Both the position numbers and the translations under genes were made by a program. Positions 45,012-54,014 of a DNA stretch of 64,000 nt are shown in pieces. The notes under the pieces were generated by a model, which saw nothing but the letters and a program-made list of their open reading frames with translations, was not told the origin of the DNA and ran no database searches. Within the stretch, counting starts at the first letter, position 1; each line of letters begins with the position of its first letter. Source of the DNA: Thioalkalivibrio sp. ALE14 (GTDB lineage Bacteria > Pseudomonadota > Gammaproteobacteria > Ectothiorhodospirales > Ectothiorhodospiraceae). The stretch is taken from NCBI RefSeq assembly GCF_000376845.1, contig NZ_AQXY01000029.1, forward strand, positions 62,001 to 126,000, read 5' to 3'.

Positions 45012-45566
45012 TCAGCCGCGCTGGCTGGCCGGCTGCCAGAGGACCTCGGCACCGTTTTCGTGGCGAGCGAGGACGCGGCAGAGCACGAACAGGAGATCCG
45101 ACAGCCGGTTGATATAGGCCAGCGAAGACGGTCGCAATGCCTCGTGGTGGTTAAGCGCCACCAGACGCCGTTCCGCGCGCCGGCAGACGGTGCGCGCAAT
45201 GTGACAGTCGGCCGTAGCGGGCCCCCCCCCCGGAAGGATGAACTCCTTCAGGGCGGGCAGATCGTCGTTGAAGGACTCCAACTCCACATCCAGCCGCTCC
45301 ACGGAAGCCTCCGGGAGGGCCTGGTGCCCTGGCACGGCCAGTTCCGCGCCGAGATCAAACAACTCGTGCTGTACCAGCGCGAGCGAGCGCCGCACCTCCT
45401 CCGGCAGGTCGTGGACCAGCAACCGCCCCACGACACTATTCAGCTCATCCACGTCGCCAAACGCCTCGACCCGGTGGCTATCCTTGTCCACCCGCGAGCC
45501 GTCACCCAGCCCAGTCCGGCCTTCGTCACCCGTACGGGTCGCAATCTTCGAAAGTCGATTACCCAT
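45012..45566 (-). CDS. PduO-type ATP:cob(I)alamin adenosyltransferase
   Basis: 184 residues. The N-terminal ATP loop IATRTGDEGRTGLGDGSRV is followed by VEAFGDVDELNSVVG and FILPGGGPATADCHIARTVCRRAER, all PduO-type signatures including the Arg/Glu active-site segment. It adenosylates cob(I)alamin or incoming corrinoid. It lies 3 bases after btuB and upstream of the CobN-like gene, a position suited to adenosylating imported corrinoids. Confidence 0.95.
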   Translation of the reverse strand: MGNRLSKIATRTGDEGRTGLGDGSRVDKDSHRVEAFGDVDELNSVVGRLLVHDLPEEVRRSLALVQHELFDLGAELAVPGHQALPEASVERLDVELESFNDDLPALKEFILPGGGPATADCHIARTVCRRAERRLVALNHHEALRPSSLAYINRLSDLLFVLCRVLARHENGAEVLWQPASQRG

Positions 45567-45569
45567 GAA

Positions 45570-47450
45570 TCACCTCTGCTGGTAGCGCAGTTTCACGAAC
45601 GCGGCCCGGCCCGGCTGGTTGTACCCGCCCACGGTCTCGTAATCCTTGTCGAACACGTTGTCGACCGAGGCCTCGATTCGCCACTCCGGATCGATCTGGT
45701 AACCCGCACGAAGGTTCATCAGACCATACCCAGAGAGCCGATGTTCATTGCCCGCATCATTATACGAACGACTCTTCCCAATCACGGACCCTCCGAGCGA
45801 GAAGTCCTGGAATTGCCGATCCAAGTCAAAACGGGCGGTTACAGGTGCCCGGCGCTGCAGCTCGTTGCCAGTCTCACGATCCTTCGCATCAACCAGAGTC
45901 AGCGAAGCTCGGGAAGTCCACAGTCCAAAATCGTGGCCACCTTCGATCTCTAGGCCACGAATACGTGCCTCATTAATGTTGGCCGGTTCATTGACCCTCA
46001 TAAAAAACTGTTCAGCGTCACAATTTGCGACACATTGATTTTGGATCAAGTCATCAACACGAGTTTCGAACACGGACACATCGATGTAAGCTCCTCCAGC
46101 CGAGTACCTGGCTCCAATCTCGAAAGTCTCAGATTCCTCTGGAACAAGATCCGGATTACCCCGGTACCATCCGATATCCGGATGGTAAAGCTCGTTGAAG
46201 GTGGGGGCCTTGAAAGCAGTACCGTAGGAGGCTCGCAGGCGCAGCGCGTCAGTGGCCTGCAACCCCCAGGCAATCTGTCCGGTAGTCTTGTCACCAAAAA
46301 GCTCGTCGTCGTCGTGACGCAGCGAACCCTCTAGGAGATGATCCCCTAGTTCCGCTTGGAGCAAGGCGTAACTGCCCACGTTGTAACGGCTGTTTTCCTC
46401 GTACTTTTCCGTTCCGAAAAAGCCAGGATCGTCGACTTCAATACGGTCTTCCCGCGCATCCAGGCCAGCCGTCAAGAACAGACGATCCGTCAACGCGATC
46501 TCGCTCAGCCAGTCTATGGAATCCCGAGTGGTGTTATAACGCGACGCGAAGCTTCCATCATTATAACGATCGTTCTCATCCCTGCTGTGCGTTAAACTGA
46601 CCTCCGTTTCCCAACGATCCGTGATGGCCAAACGAACACCGCCACGGACCGCAGCATGGACATAATCGGTGTAATCGCGCCCCTCTGTACTATCAAATTC
46701 CGACTCACCTTCGGAGTAAAGAATACTGCCGAAGACCTCGATCCCATTTTCCAGCCGGTGCGAGACCTTAGTCGAAAGCGAGGTATTGTCATATCCATTA
46801 GGGTCATCATCCCCAAAGTCGTCCTGGACATTGATGCCGTCAGTATCAAAGTGGCTGATCGAGAAACTGTAGCTAGTGCTATCAGTGCCTCCGGCCACGC
46901 CGACACCTGCTTCCCAGGTGTTGAAGCTACCCCCGCCGACAAACGCGTTGACCTTCGGCGGTCCCTTGCGGCCTTCACGAGTAAACACCTGCACCACCCC
47001 GCCGATGGCGTCGGAACCGTAGATACTGGTTCGCGGCCCGCGCACGATCTCGACCCGCTCGATCTCCTCCAACGGTAGGAACTGCCAGCTCGCGCCACCT
47101 GTGGTGGCGGAACCCATACGGACTCCATCGACCAGCAACAAGGTGTGATCGGAATTCGTCCCGCGGGTATAGACGGACGTTGTCTTGCCAAAAGCGCTGT
47201 TTTGGGAGGTTTCCATCCCCGCGCGGCCTTCGAGTAGATCGGTGAACTGCTTGGGCTGCAGCCGCTCGATCTCTTCACGGTCGATTATGGTGACCGATGC
47301 GAGCGTCTCGTCGACGGTCTGGGCGACGCGCGTCGCCGTCACCTGGACGGTGTCGAGGGTCTGGGCTTCGGTTTCGGGTGCGTCCTGGGCGTGTGCCAGG
47401 GCGGGGGTCGTGGCCAGCAGGATGGCCGCGGAAAGTGCTGTGCGTTTCAT
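45570..47450 (-). CDS. btuB: TonB-dependent outer-membrane receptor, BtuB-type
   Basis: 626 residues: a signal peptide (ALSAAILLATTPALAHA), a TonB box LDTVQVTAT at residues 32-40, a plug domain (LLEGRAGMETSQNS, LLLVDGVRMGSATTGG, IERVEIVRGPRTSIYGSDAI), and a barrel ending in ...FVKLRYQQR. BtuB-like features and the riboswitch in front point to vitamin B12 or cobinamide uptake. Codon use and base composition in the barrel (46000-46900) are markedly more AT-rich than neighbours. The ATG at 47450 gives the signal peptide. Confidence 0.93.
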   Translation of the reverse strand: MKRTALSAAILLATTPALAHAQDAPETEAQTLDTVQVTATRVAQTVDETLASVTIIDREEIERLQPKQFTDLLEGRAGMETSQNSAFGKTTSVYTRGTNSDHTLLLVDGVRMGSATTGGASWQFLPLEEIERVEIVRGPRTSIYGSDAIGGVVQVFTREGRKGPPKVNAFVGGGSFNTWEAGVGVAGGTDSTSYSFSISHFDTDGINVQDDFGDDDPNGYDNTSLSTKVSHRLENGIEVFGSILYSEGESEFDSTEGRDYTDYVHAAVRGGVRLAITDRWETEVSLTHSRDENDRYNDGSFASRYNTTRDSIDWLSEIALTDRLFLTAGLDAREDRIEVDDPGFFGTEKYEENSRYNVGSYALLQAELGDHLLEGSLRHDDDELFGDKTTGQIAWGLQATDALRLRASYGTAFKAPTFNELYHPDIGWYRGNPDLVPEESETFEIGARYSAGGAYIDVSVFETRVDDLIQNQCVANCDAEQFFMRVNEPANINEARIRGLEIEGGHDFGLWTSRASLTLVDAKDRETGNELQRRAPVTARFDLDRQFQDFSLGGSVIGKSRSYNDAGNEHRLSGYGLMNLRAGYQIDPEWRIEASVDNVFDKDYETVGGYNQPGRAAFVKLRYQQR

Positions 47451-47601
47451 TGTGTAGAGTCTCCCGGCGAGCCGCCCGCACGCCGTTGATTCGTCGGGAT
47501 CGCGCAGACAGGGGGAGACAGACACGAGGGGGATCGGCCACGACCGGCGAACGGCCCGGCACGATCATCCGCCTCGCATGCCCGCCGCATGCCGCGCGAT
47601 C

Positions 47602-47822
47602 ATTCCCTGGCCGGTCTCCGGGCTGACGAGCGTTCTGGCGCGGCGCCTTCCCGAACCTCAGGTTCAGTGGCACTGGCCGCGACCATCAGGGACCGTCTGG
47701 CGGTCCCTCGCTCGATCACCGTTGCGGGGGCAGCGTCGGATTCGCCCGCAGGCCTCGAAGACCTGCCCGGACTCACCGAACTTCCCGTTTAACCCGCCAG
47801 GTCGAGCCTGGCCGGGCACCGG
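47602..47822 (-). ncRNA. Cobalamin riboswitch upstream of btuB
   Basis: Read on the minus strand: GGTGCCCGGCC, then AAACGGGAAGTTCGGTGAG, ACGCTGCCCCCGCAACGGTGA, GCCACTG, GGGAAGGCG and AGCCCGGAGACCGGCC. All core AdoCbl-riboswitch elements are in order. About 150 bases separate it from btuB, room for an expression platform. It should repress the whole btuB-to-cobJ operon when B12 is plentiful. It accounts for most of the 47451-47910 gap; I see no other gene there. Confidence 0.93.
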
Positions 47823-47910
47823 GGAACGCCGCGAACCCTACACAATTGGGCGCAAAATTACCAGCCGCTCAGCGCTACGCGGCCGATCCAGCCGGGCGGG
47901 CTCGGTCCGG

Positions 47911-49809
47911 TCAGCGGCGGCGCCGTTCTTCCGCGTGCAGATAGCGGGTTCCGCGCTTCAGCAGCAGACCCCAGGTCTTGTCCTGCAGCATGGCGTCAAA
48001 CTCGGGCGAACGTTCGGCACGCAGCGCCACGGGCTGAGATTCGTCCCCGGCGTGAGTCGCCAGCATTTCCAGGCGCTCGCGGTTCGCACCGTACTGTTCC
48101 ACCAGGAAGTCGCGCATCGAGTCGCTCAGCGGCAGGTGGTAGATGCGCGTGAGGCGCAGCGCCAGCCACTCGGCCATGCGCCCGAGATCCTGGCGCACCT
48201 TGCGCACCATGGCCGAACCCAGGCCTGCCTTCGCATCCGCGCTCATGCCCACGTAAAGCCCGCCGAGGTAGGCGGCCGGGTTGGCATAGATCGCACGCTG
48301 GATGCTCGGGTTGGTGAGGTCCACCAGCGGCTCCAGGATCAGGGCCAGCTGGATGCCGATACGCTTGGCCGTCTCGTCATCGAGTGCCGAGCCGCCAAAA
48401 TAGAACAGGTCGCCCTCGCGCTGGATCTTCAGCTCCCGCAGGAAATTGCAGAAATCGTTGGCCAGCTTCAGCTTCTGGTCGTCGGTCAGCTCGATCAGCT
48501 CCTCGCTGACCCGGATACCGCGTACGCTGCGCTTGAACCAGCGCTTCTCGCCCCGCTTCTCCACCTGGGCCAGACGCAGCGCCTCCCAGCGTTCCACCGC
48601 ATTGGCGTAACGGCTCTGCGCCTGCATCAGCTGGTCGCGGGCCTCGCGCAGGTCCTCGACCCGGCGCAGCGCGAGCCCCAGCAGCTGGCCATCCGGCGAG
48701 TTCTCCGGTGGTTCGCGGTCCTCCAATTCACGTAACGCGTCCAGGACCTGGCGCCCAAGACTCGTCACCGGCTCGCGCAGGGCCTGCGGGTCCATCCCCG
48801 AGGCATCGCTCTGGGACAGCAGAATCCCGAGCGAGCGCAGACGGCTGACCACCCCCGCCTGCGCCACACGGAAGCGGTTGCCCTGGGATTCCAGCCGGTC
48901 CAGCGCAGCCCCGAGCTGCCAGCCACCGGACCACTCGAAGCTCAGGCGCTTGATCTGGCGGCCGTTCACGAGTTCGAACGCAAGCACGAAGATCGCCTGC
49001 ACATCGTCGAGGGTGCAGCGGGCCAGATCATCGGCGTCGGCAGCGGAAAACAGTCGATCCAGGAACTGGTCCACGCGGCGCACGCCATCCTCCTGGGTCG
49101 GCGCCAGGCCGCGCAGGCGGTCGCGCAGCAGATCGGCGACCTCGGGGGCTTCGTGGTGCAGCTTCTCCAGGGCCGCCAGCCGGGAGTCCTCGGTCGCTTC
49201 CACCAGGTCAGCCACACGCGAGCGCAACCCCAGGCGGCGATAGATCTCGATCTGCTCCGCCGCGGACGCCAGGCTGGCATCCCCGGTCATCTCGCGCACC
49301 GCGACCGCGACGCCCTCGGGCGAGATATCCACCTCGTGGAGCAGGACCTCGGCCGCCTTGCGCCGGCGCATGTCCGGCGCCAGCTGGCCCATCGCGAGGT
49401 CGCGAGTAACGAACAGCAGATCCGGCAGCAGGTCGATGGTATTGCGCAGTTGATCGCGCGACTGTTCCTGGCGCTTTCCGCGCGTGGCATCCGCCACGAA
49501 GCGCGCGACCAGACCGATCACCCCGAACAGCAGGGTGTAGACGGCAAAGAAGATGAAGTTCTGCGCGGGCGCCGCGTGGCCGAACCCGAGGAAGTATCCG
49601 CCCTGCATGGCCAGGAACGTCACCGGGCCCGCTGCCCACAGCAACTGCAGGAAGTTCAGCGACCAGGGGACACGCCGCGCGGTGGCCGCCACCTCGGTGA
49701 TACGGCTGCGGCCGGCCGCCTCGATCAGGACGTTCTCCTGCGACGGCCCGACGGCCTGTGGGTCTTCCTGACCCGGTGCCTCCCTGCGTTTACGAAAGCG
49801 ACCGAACAC
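47911..49809 (-). CDS. Large membrane-anchored protein of unknown function
   Basis: 632 residues. A basic N terminus (FGRFRKRREAPG) is followed by two membrane segments (LNFLQLLWAAGPVTFLAM and FIFFAVYTLLFGVIGLVARF, about residues 51-103). A long, helical, charged cytoplasmic or periplasmic region of about 520 residues follows, without cysteine clusters or ATPase motifs. I do not recognise a family. It is isolated from neighbours by the riboswitch leader on one side and a MITE-like element on the other. Confidence 0.8.
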   Translation of the reverse strand: MFGRFRKRREAPGQEDPQAVGPSQENVLIEAAGRSRITEVAATARRVPWSLNFLQLLWAAGPVTFLAMQGGYFLGFGHAAPAQNFIFFAVYTLLFGVIGLVARFVADATRGKRQEQSRDQLRNTIDLLPDLLFVTRDLAMGQLAPDMRRRKAAEVLLHEVDISPEGVAVAVREMTGDASLASAAEQIEIYRRLGLRSRVADLVEATEDSRLAALEKLHHEAPEVADLLRDRLRGLAPTQEDGVRRVDQFLDRLFSAADADDLARCTLDDVQAIFVLAFELVNGRQIKRLSFEWSGGWQLGAALDRLESQGNRFRVAQAGVVSRLRSLGILLSQSDASGMDPQALREPVTSLGRQVLDALRELEDREPPENSPDGQLLGLALRRVEDLREARDQLMQAQSRYANAVERWEALRLAQVEKRGEKRWFKRSVRGIRVSEELIELTDDQKLKLANDFCNFLRELKIQREGDLFYFGGSALDDETAKRIGIQLALILEPLVDLTNPSIQRAIYANPAAYLGGLYVGMSADAKAGLGSAMVRKVRQDLGRMAEWLALRLTRIYHLPLSDSMRDFLVEQYGANRERLEMLATHAGDESQPVALRAERSPEFDAMLQDKTWGLLLKRGTRYLHAEERRRR

Positions 49810-49905
49810 GCGCTCCTGCTCCGGAATGGGTGGTTACCGCCGGCATGGCCGCAACGTCCCCATTAGTGTAGGGAAAGCGCGTTCAGTTCGCGCGCGTCGG
49901 ACGCT

Positions 49906-50176
49906 AGGGAAACACTGATCAATGTGCGCGCTCGCGTTGGTGCCCCCTGTTTTCCGAGACAAGGCGTGGCGCGTAGCGCCGTAGCCATTCTACGGCCAAG
50001 CGGCGCAACGCCAGATCGGGGAACAGGGGGCACCAACCCCACAGGGGCTCGGCCGCATTTGCGCGCGCGCTGCGTTGCGGCTCCCTTGTGCAGAATGACT
50101 GCACGGCAGTCGCCGCGCCTTGTTCGCGCGCAAAAGCGACTCGAGCGCGAGTGCGTACATTGATCAGTGTTTCCCT
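49906..50176. mobile_element. 271-bp MITE-like element with 31-bp terminal inverted repeats
   Basis: Ends 49906-49936 and 50146-50176 are inverted repeats identical at 29 of 31 positions, both reading inward AGGGAAACACTGATCAATGT. The interior holds further palindromes (GTTGGTGCCCCCTGTT / AACAGGGGGCACCAAC and GACTGC/GCAGTC) and no open reading frame of note. No target duplication is obvious. It fills most of the 49810-50202 gap. Confidence 0.82.
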
Positions 50177-50202
50177 GGTTTCGCGACCGTTTTCCTGCGC
50201 CT

Positions 50203-51441
50203 TCAGACGGCGTCGCTGCGCTGTGCCAGCGCCTCGCCGGGCGGGGTGGATATCACCTCGGGGGCGCTGTCGCGGTAGAGGTAGTCGCGGGTCAGCGGGA
50301 CGGCGTCCTGCTGCTTGGCCATCTGCACATGGAAGACCACCTGGCCCCACCAGCGGAAGGTGCCCTCGCAACTCGCCAGGTAGAACTCCCACATGCGGCA
50401 GAACCGCTCGTCGAAGCGCTCCACGGCCTCGGGCCGGACCTTCTGGAAACGGCGATACCACTCCGCCAGGGTCTCCGCATAATGCAGGCGCCAGAACTCG
50501 ACATCCGTGGTGTACAGCGGGGTCGGCTCCAGCGCAGCCATCACTTCGGACAGGGCCGGGGTGTAGCCGCCCGGGAAGATGTACTTGCTGAGCCAGGGAT
50601 TGGAGGTCCCCGGCGGCTCCTGGCGGCCGATCGTATGCAGGACCGCGATGCCGTCCGGCTTCAGCAGGTCGTGCACGCGCTGGAAGAACGTGCCGTAATT
50701 GGGCGTGCCGACATGCTCGAACATGCCGACACTGACAATGCGGTCGTACTGATCGTCATGCTCGCGGTAATCCTGATAGAGGAAGCGCACCCGATCCTCC
50801 AGGCCCCGGCGCCGGGCCTCCTCCTTCGCCACGCGCAGCTGCTCCTTCGACAACGTGACACCATCTACCTGAACATCGGCGTGCTCGGCCAGGTGGAACG
50901 CCAGACCGCCCCAGCCGCAGCCGATGTCCAGCACCCGCATGCCGGGCTCGAGCAGGAGCTTCTCGCGCAGCATCGCGCACTTGGCCTGTTGCGCCTCTTC
51001 CAGCGTCATGTCCGGGCGCTCGAAATAGGCGCAGCTGTAGAACATGCCCTCGTCGAGAAACTGCCGGTACAGCCATTCGTCAACGTCGTAGTGATGGGCA
51101 ATGTTCTGGTAGCAACGCGCCACCTTGTTGCCCTGCTCGATGAGCGCGCGGAACATGCGCACCACAGGATTGACGCGATTCCGGAACATCGGCGCGAAAT
51201 TGCGCATGGCCACGTCGAGGAATACCTGAAGCCCCTCGGGACCGGGTGACCATAGGCCCCGCATGTAGGTCTCGCCCAGCTGGAAGCCCGGATCGCGCCC
51301 GATCTTGCGCAGCGCACTGGCATCGTGCAGCTGCATCGTGATCTCCGGCGCGCCACTTCCAAAGCGCTGCTCCCGCCCATCCGGGTGCCGGAGCACGAAG
51401 GTTCCATAGCGTATGTACTGCTCAAGTAGTCGCTCGACCAT
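50203..51441 (-). CDS. Cyclopropane-fatty-acyl-phospholipid synthase family protein
   Basis: 412 residues. The SAM-dependent core has GMRVLDIGCGWGGLAFHLAE near residue 170. The CFA-synthase segments VDGVTLSKEQLRVAKEEARR, SVGMFEHVGTPNYGTFF, YIFPGGYTPALSEV and FYLASCEGTFRWW follow. It methylenates or otherwise modifies membrane-lipid unsaturated acyl chains. An N-terminal domain of about 100 residues matches the family. The ATG at 51441 was chosen because GGGG precedes it and the family starts there. Confidence 0.92.
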   Translation of the reverse strand: MVERLLEQYIRYGTFVLRHPDGREQRFGSGAPEITMQLHDASALRKIGRDPGFQLGETYMRGLWSPGPEGLQVFLDVAMRNFAPMFRNRVNPVVRMFRALIEQGNKVARCYQNIAHHYDVDEWLYRQFLDEGMFYSCAYFERPDMTLEEAQQAKCAMLREKLLLEPGMRVLDIGCGWGGLAFHLAEHADVQVDGVTLSKEQLRVAKEEARRRGLEDRVRFLYQDYREHDDQYDRIVSVGMFEHVGTPNYGTFFQRVHDLLKPDGIAVLHTIGRQEPPGTSNPWLSKYIFPGGYTPALSEVMAALEPTPLYTTDVEFWRLHYAETLAEWYRRFQKVRPEAVERFDERFCRMWEFYLASCEGTFRWWGQVVFHVQMAKQQDAVPLTRDYLYRDSAPEVISTPPGEALAQRSDAV

Positions 51442-51722
51442 TCTGCCCCTATCCCTGCACTCGCGGCCGGGTCTCGCAGCCCTCTGATGCAATCCCGGCC
51501 TGAAATTCGCTCCTCCCGATGTAGAATTAGTCTAAAAACCGGGAGGATGAGTTGTCCACTTCGCCGGGGCGCCTTCTTCTCCGGGGCAGCCGTCCCTGGC
51601 GGACACAAGCACACATCCAGAAAACGCCCACGAACCTTGGGGACAGTACCGCATTCCTGTACCCGATGGCAGACCCCCGAAATCCCTTTCCCCCACCTCG
51701 AAAAAACGGCTACCCTGCAGAC

Positions 51723-52457
51723 ATGACGCTACGACCCACCCAAGCCTGCCAGCACTGCACTCTGCGCCAGCTCTGCCTGCCCGTGGGTCTGCCCAACGAC
51801 GAGCTCTGGCAGCTCGACGAAATCGTCCAGCAGCGCCGGCCGATCGCCAAGGGCACGGCCCTGTTCACCATGGGCGCCCCGTTCGATGCCCTGTACGCAG
51901 TCCGAACCGGCGCGCTTAAGACGGTCCTGATCTCCGACGACGGCACCGAACAGGTCACGGGCTTCGGCCTGGCCGGCGACCTCCTGGGCCTGGACGCAAT
52001 CCACTCCGGAAAGCACCCGGTCAGCGCCATTGCCCTGGAATCCACCAGCGTGTGTGCAGTGCCCTACACGCATGTCGACGACCTTGCCGGGCGCCTGCCC
52101 ACGTTCCGCCAGCACATGATGGGCGTCATGAGCCAGGAGCTGGCGCATGACGAGAGCCTGCACGCCCTGCTCGGACAGCGAACGGCCGAGCAGCGCCTGG
52201 CAACGTTCCTGGTAACCCTGTCGGAACGCCACCGCGCCCGCGGTTTGTCCGCCGAGCGCTTCTACCTGCCGATGTCCCGGGCGGACATCGCCAACCATCT
52301 GGGCCTGACCCAGGAGACCATCAGCCGCCTGTTCACCCAGCTGCGCAATCAGGGTGTCATCAGCCTGCATACCCGGGACCTCGAGATCCTTCAGCCCGAG
52401 AGCCTGCGGAACACGGCCGGGGTTACGTTCACCGCCTCCGCCGCGAGCAGTGCCTGA
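51723..52457 (+). CDS. fnr: Fnr/Anr-type oxygen-sensing regulator
   Basis: 244 residues of the CRP/FNR family. The [4Fe-4S] ligands are Cys9, Cys12, Cys18 (ACQHCTLRQLC) and Cys111 (SVCAVPY). The cyclic-nucleotide-like fold is followed by a helix-turn-helix with QETISRLFTQL, which has the Fnr DNA-contact residues E, S and R. It activates or represses anaerobic genes at TTGAT-N4-ATCAA sites; one such perfect site lies at 23689. An upstream in-frame ATG at 51666 is possible, but the chosen start fits the family length. Confidence 0.95.
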   Translation: MTLRPTQACQHCTLRQLCLPVGLPNDELWQLDEIVQQRRPIAKGTALFTMGAPFDALYAVRTGALKTVLISDDGTEQVTGFGLAGDLLGLDAIHSGKHPVSAIALESTSVCAVPYTHVDDLAGRLPTFRQHMMGVMSQELAHDESLHALLGQRTAEQRLATFLVTLSERHRARGLSAERFYLPMSRADIANHLGLTQETISRLFTQLRNQGVISLHTRDLEILQPESLRNTAGVTFTASAASSA

Positions 52458-52950
52458 ATCCGGGCGCAGCCGGAAGCCTGATCCGCACCCGCCGCTCGCC
52501 GCGGACTTCACCGCCTTCTGGGACTTTGCCGGCACAGTCTGGGCCGACCCGTCGACACGCGCGCGCCTGATGCGCTGGCAGGACGCCTTCGACGTGGACG
52601 TAATGCTGGCGCTGTTCGCCGTGTGGTATCCGCGCCCGCTGGACGTCGCGCACTGGCGGGCGCTGGAAACGACGGCCCGCCACTGGCGGACGTCGGCGAC
52701 CGGGCGCATTCGCGCGCTGCGCCGCCGGCTCCACACCCCGGACCGGCACGCACTTTACCGCGCGGTGCTGGACCTCGAGCTGCAAAGCGAGCGCCTCGCC
52801 GGGCTGCAAATGCTTGCGCACGCGCGATGGATGACGCCACCCACACACGAGTCGGTCACGATCGACCGCGAACGCCGGCTGCGCGTCCTGTTCCCCGGCC
52901 TGCCCACGGCCGAAATTCGCGACGGCCTGCACGAGTTCCCCGTCGCCTGA
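52450..52950 (+). CDS. TIGR02444 (DUF2390) family protein
   Basis: 166 residues starting at a GTG that overlaps the fnr stop by 8 bases, so it is coupled to fnr. The family pattern is visible in FTAFWDFAGTVWADPSTRAR, MRWQDAFDVDVMLALFAVWY and LHTPDRHALYRAVLDLELQ. There is no known function; it lacks signal peptide or membrane segments. Confidence 0.8.
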   Translation: MPESGRSRKPDPHPPLAADFTAFWDFAGTVWADPSTRARLMRWQDAFDVDVMLALFAVWYPRPLDVAHWRALETTARHWRTSATGRIRALRRRLHTPDRHALYRAVLDLELQSERLAGLQMLAHARWMTPPTHESVTIDRERRLRVLFPGLPTAEIRDGLHEFPVA

Positions 52951-53061
52951 AGCCCTGCGGCTGCAAGCGGGACCGTATTCCGGCTATCCTCTCGGGGAAG
53001 CAGGCGAGCGTGTACATGGACGCGCGCTTACCTAAACCATTGACCCAACACGGCAGGATTC

Positions 53062-53631
53062 ATGTCGGATGATCTGCGCAGCCAGCTCCTGAAAACGGGG
53101 CTGGTGGACGAAAAACAGGTTCGCAAGGCCAAGTCGCAAAAGCACAAGGCACAGAAAGGCAACGCAAAGAAGAAGAAGGACCGCAATACCGGTCCGGAAC
53201 CCGGCGTGGCCGAGGCGCGCAAGGCCGAGCAGGCCGAACGCTCGCGGCAGAAGAACCGCGAACAGCAGGAACGAGCCGAGCGCCGGGCTCGCCACGCGCA
53301 GATTCGCGAGCTGGTCAGCACCCACCTGGCCCCGATCCCCACCGGGGATGCCGCGCTGGACTACCACTTCCAGCAGGGCGGGCAGATCCGTCACCTGCCG
53401 GTCACCGCCGACCTGCAAAAGCGCCTGGTCGATGGCCGGGCGGCGATCGCCGGACTTGATATCCGGCCGGAGAAAGGCTTTCGGGTGATTCCGCGCGAAA
53501 CCGCCGACCGCATCCGCGAGCGCGACCCGGAGTGGCCGCTGGTGATCCCGGCCGAGGACGACGCCTCGTCGGAACCCGACCCGGACGATCCGTACAAGGA
53601 CTACGTCGTGCCCGACGACCTCATGTGGTGA
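53062..53631 (+). CDS. DUF2058 protein (YaiL-like)
   Basis: 189 residues. It starts MSDDLRSQLLKTGLVDEKQ, followed by a Lys/Arg/Glu-rich helical segment (about 20-75) and the DUF2058 core RHLPVTADLQKRLVDGRAAI and RVIPRETADRIRERDP. The C terminus is acidic (EPDPDDPYKDYVVPDD). Family members are described as nucleoid- or ribosome-associated without a defined role. Confidence 0.88.
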   Translation: MSDDLRSQLLKTGLVDEKQVRKAKSQKHKAQKGNAKKKKDRNTGPEPGVAEARKAEQAERSRQKNREQQERAERRARHAQIRELVSTHLAPIPTGDAALDYHFQQGGQIRHLPVTADLQKRLVDGRAAIAGLDIRPEKGFRVIPRETADRIRERDPEWPLVIPAEDDASSEPDPDDPYKDYVVPDDLMW

Positions 53632-53671
53632 GCCGCCGCGCGCCGCAGGGGCCCGCGGCGCCACATGTCAC

Positions 53672-53890
53672 TCAGTCCGTCGTGCGCTTCACGTCCGCGG
53701 CCGGCATGCCGCTTTGCTGGGGTCGCCGCGCCTCGTCACTGGACATGTCCTGCGGCGTGATACCGCCCTGCTCCAGGCTCCGGGCCTCACCGGCCGGCTC
53801 GTCCGGCTCGCCGCTCCCGCAACCCAGCGCCAGCAGGCTCACGGCCGTCACGCCGATCACCAGGGGGGTCGCTCGCTGAATCTCTCGCAT
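53672..53890 (-). CDS. Small lipoprotein
   Basis: 72 residues with a lipoprotein signal: hydrophobic VIGVTAVSLLALGC, lipobox LALGC, then a short hydrophilic Glu/Pro/Ser-rich tail. It should be lipidated on the cysteine after GC and exported. No homologue family recognised. It is convergent with the DUF2058 gene. Confidence 0.7.
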   Translation of the reverse strand: MREIQRATPLVIGVTAVSLLALGCGSGEPDEPAGEARSLEQGGITPQDMSSDEARRPQQSGMPAADVKRTTD

Positions 53891-53989
53891 CGCTATCGCT
53901 CTCGGGTGTTTTCAGGTCAAAGCGTGCAAGCCCGCGGCCCGTCGCGCAAGCGCCGGCGTGAAGATCACGGGCTTGGGTTCCGCCCTTGA

Positions 53990-54011
53990 GACCCGCCTCG
54001 CTGCGGGTTTT
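53990..54011 (+). terminator. Possible small terminator hairpin near arcC end
   Basis: Stem ACCCGC / GCGGGT with a 6-base loop followed by TTTT on the plus strand. Orientation does not match the flanking minus-strand genes, so its use is uncertain. Confidence 0.3.
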
Positions 54012-54014
54012 CCG

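Noticed and set aside
49906-50176. Possible coding sequence in the MITE-like element
   Set aside because: Short frames only, and the palindromic structure explains the bases.
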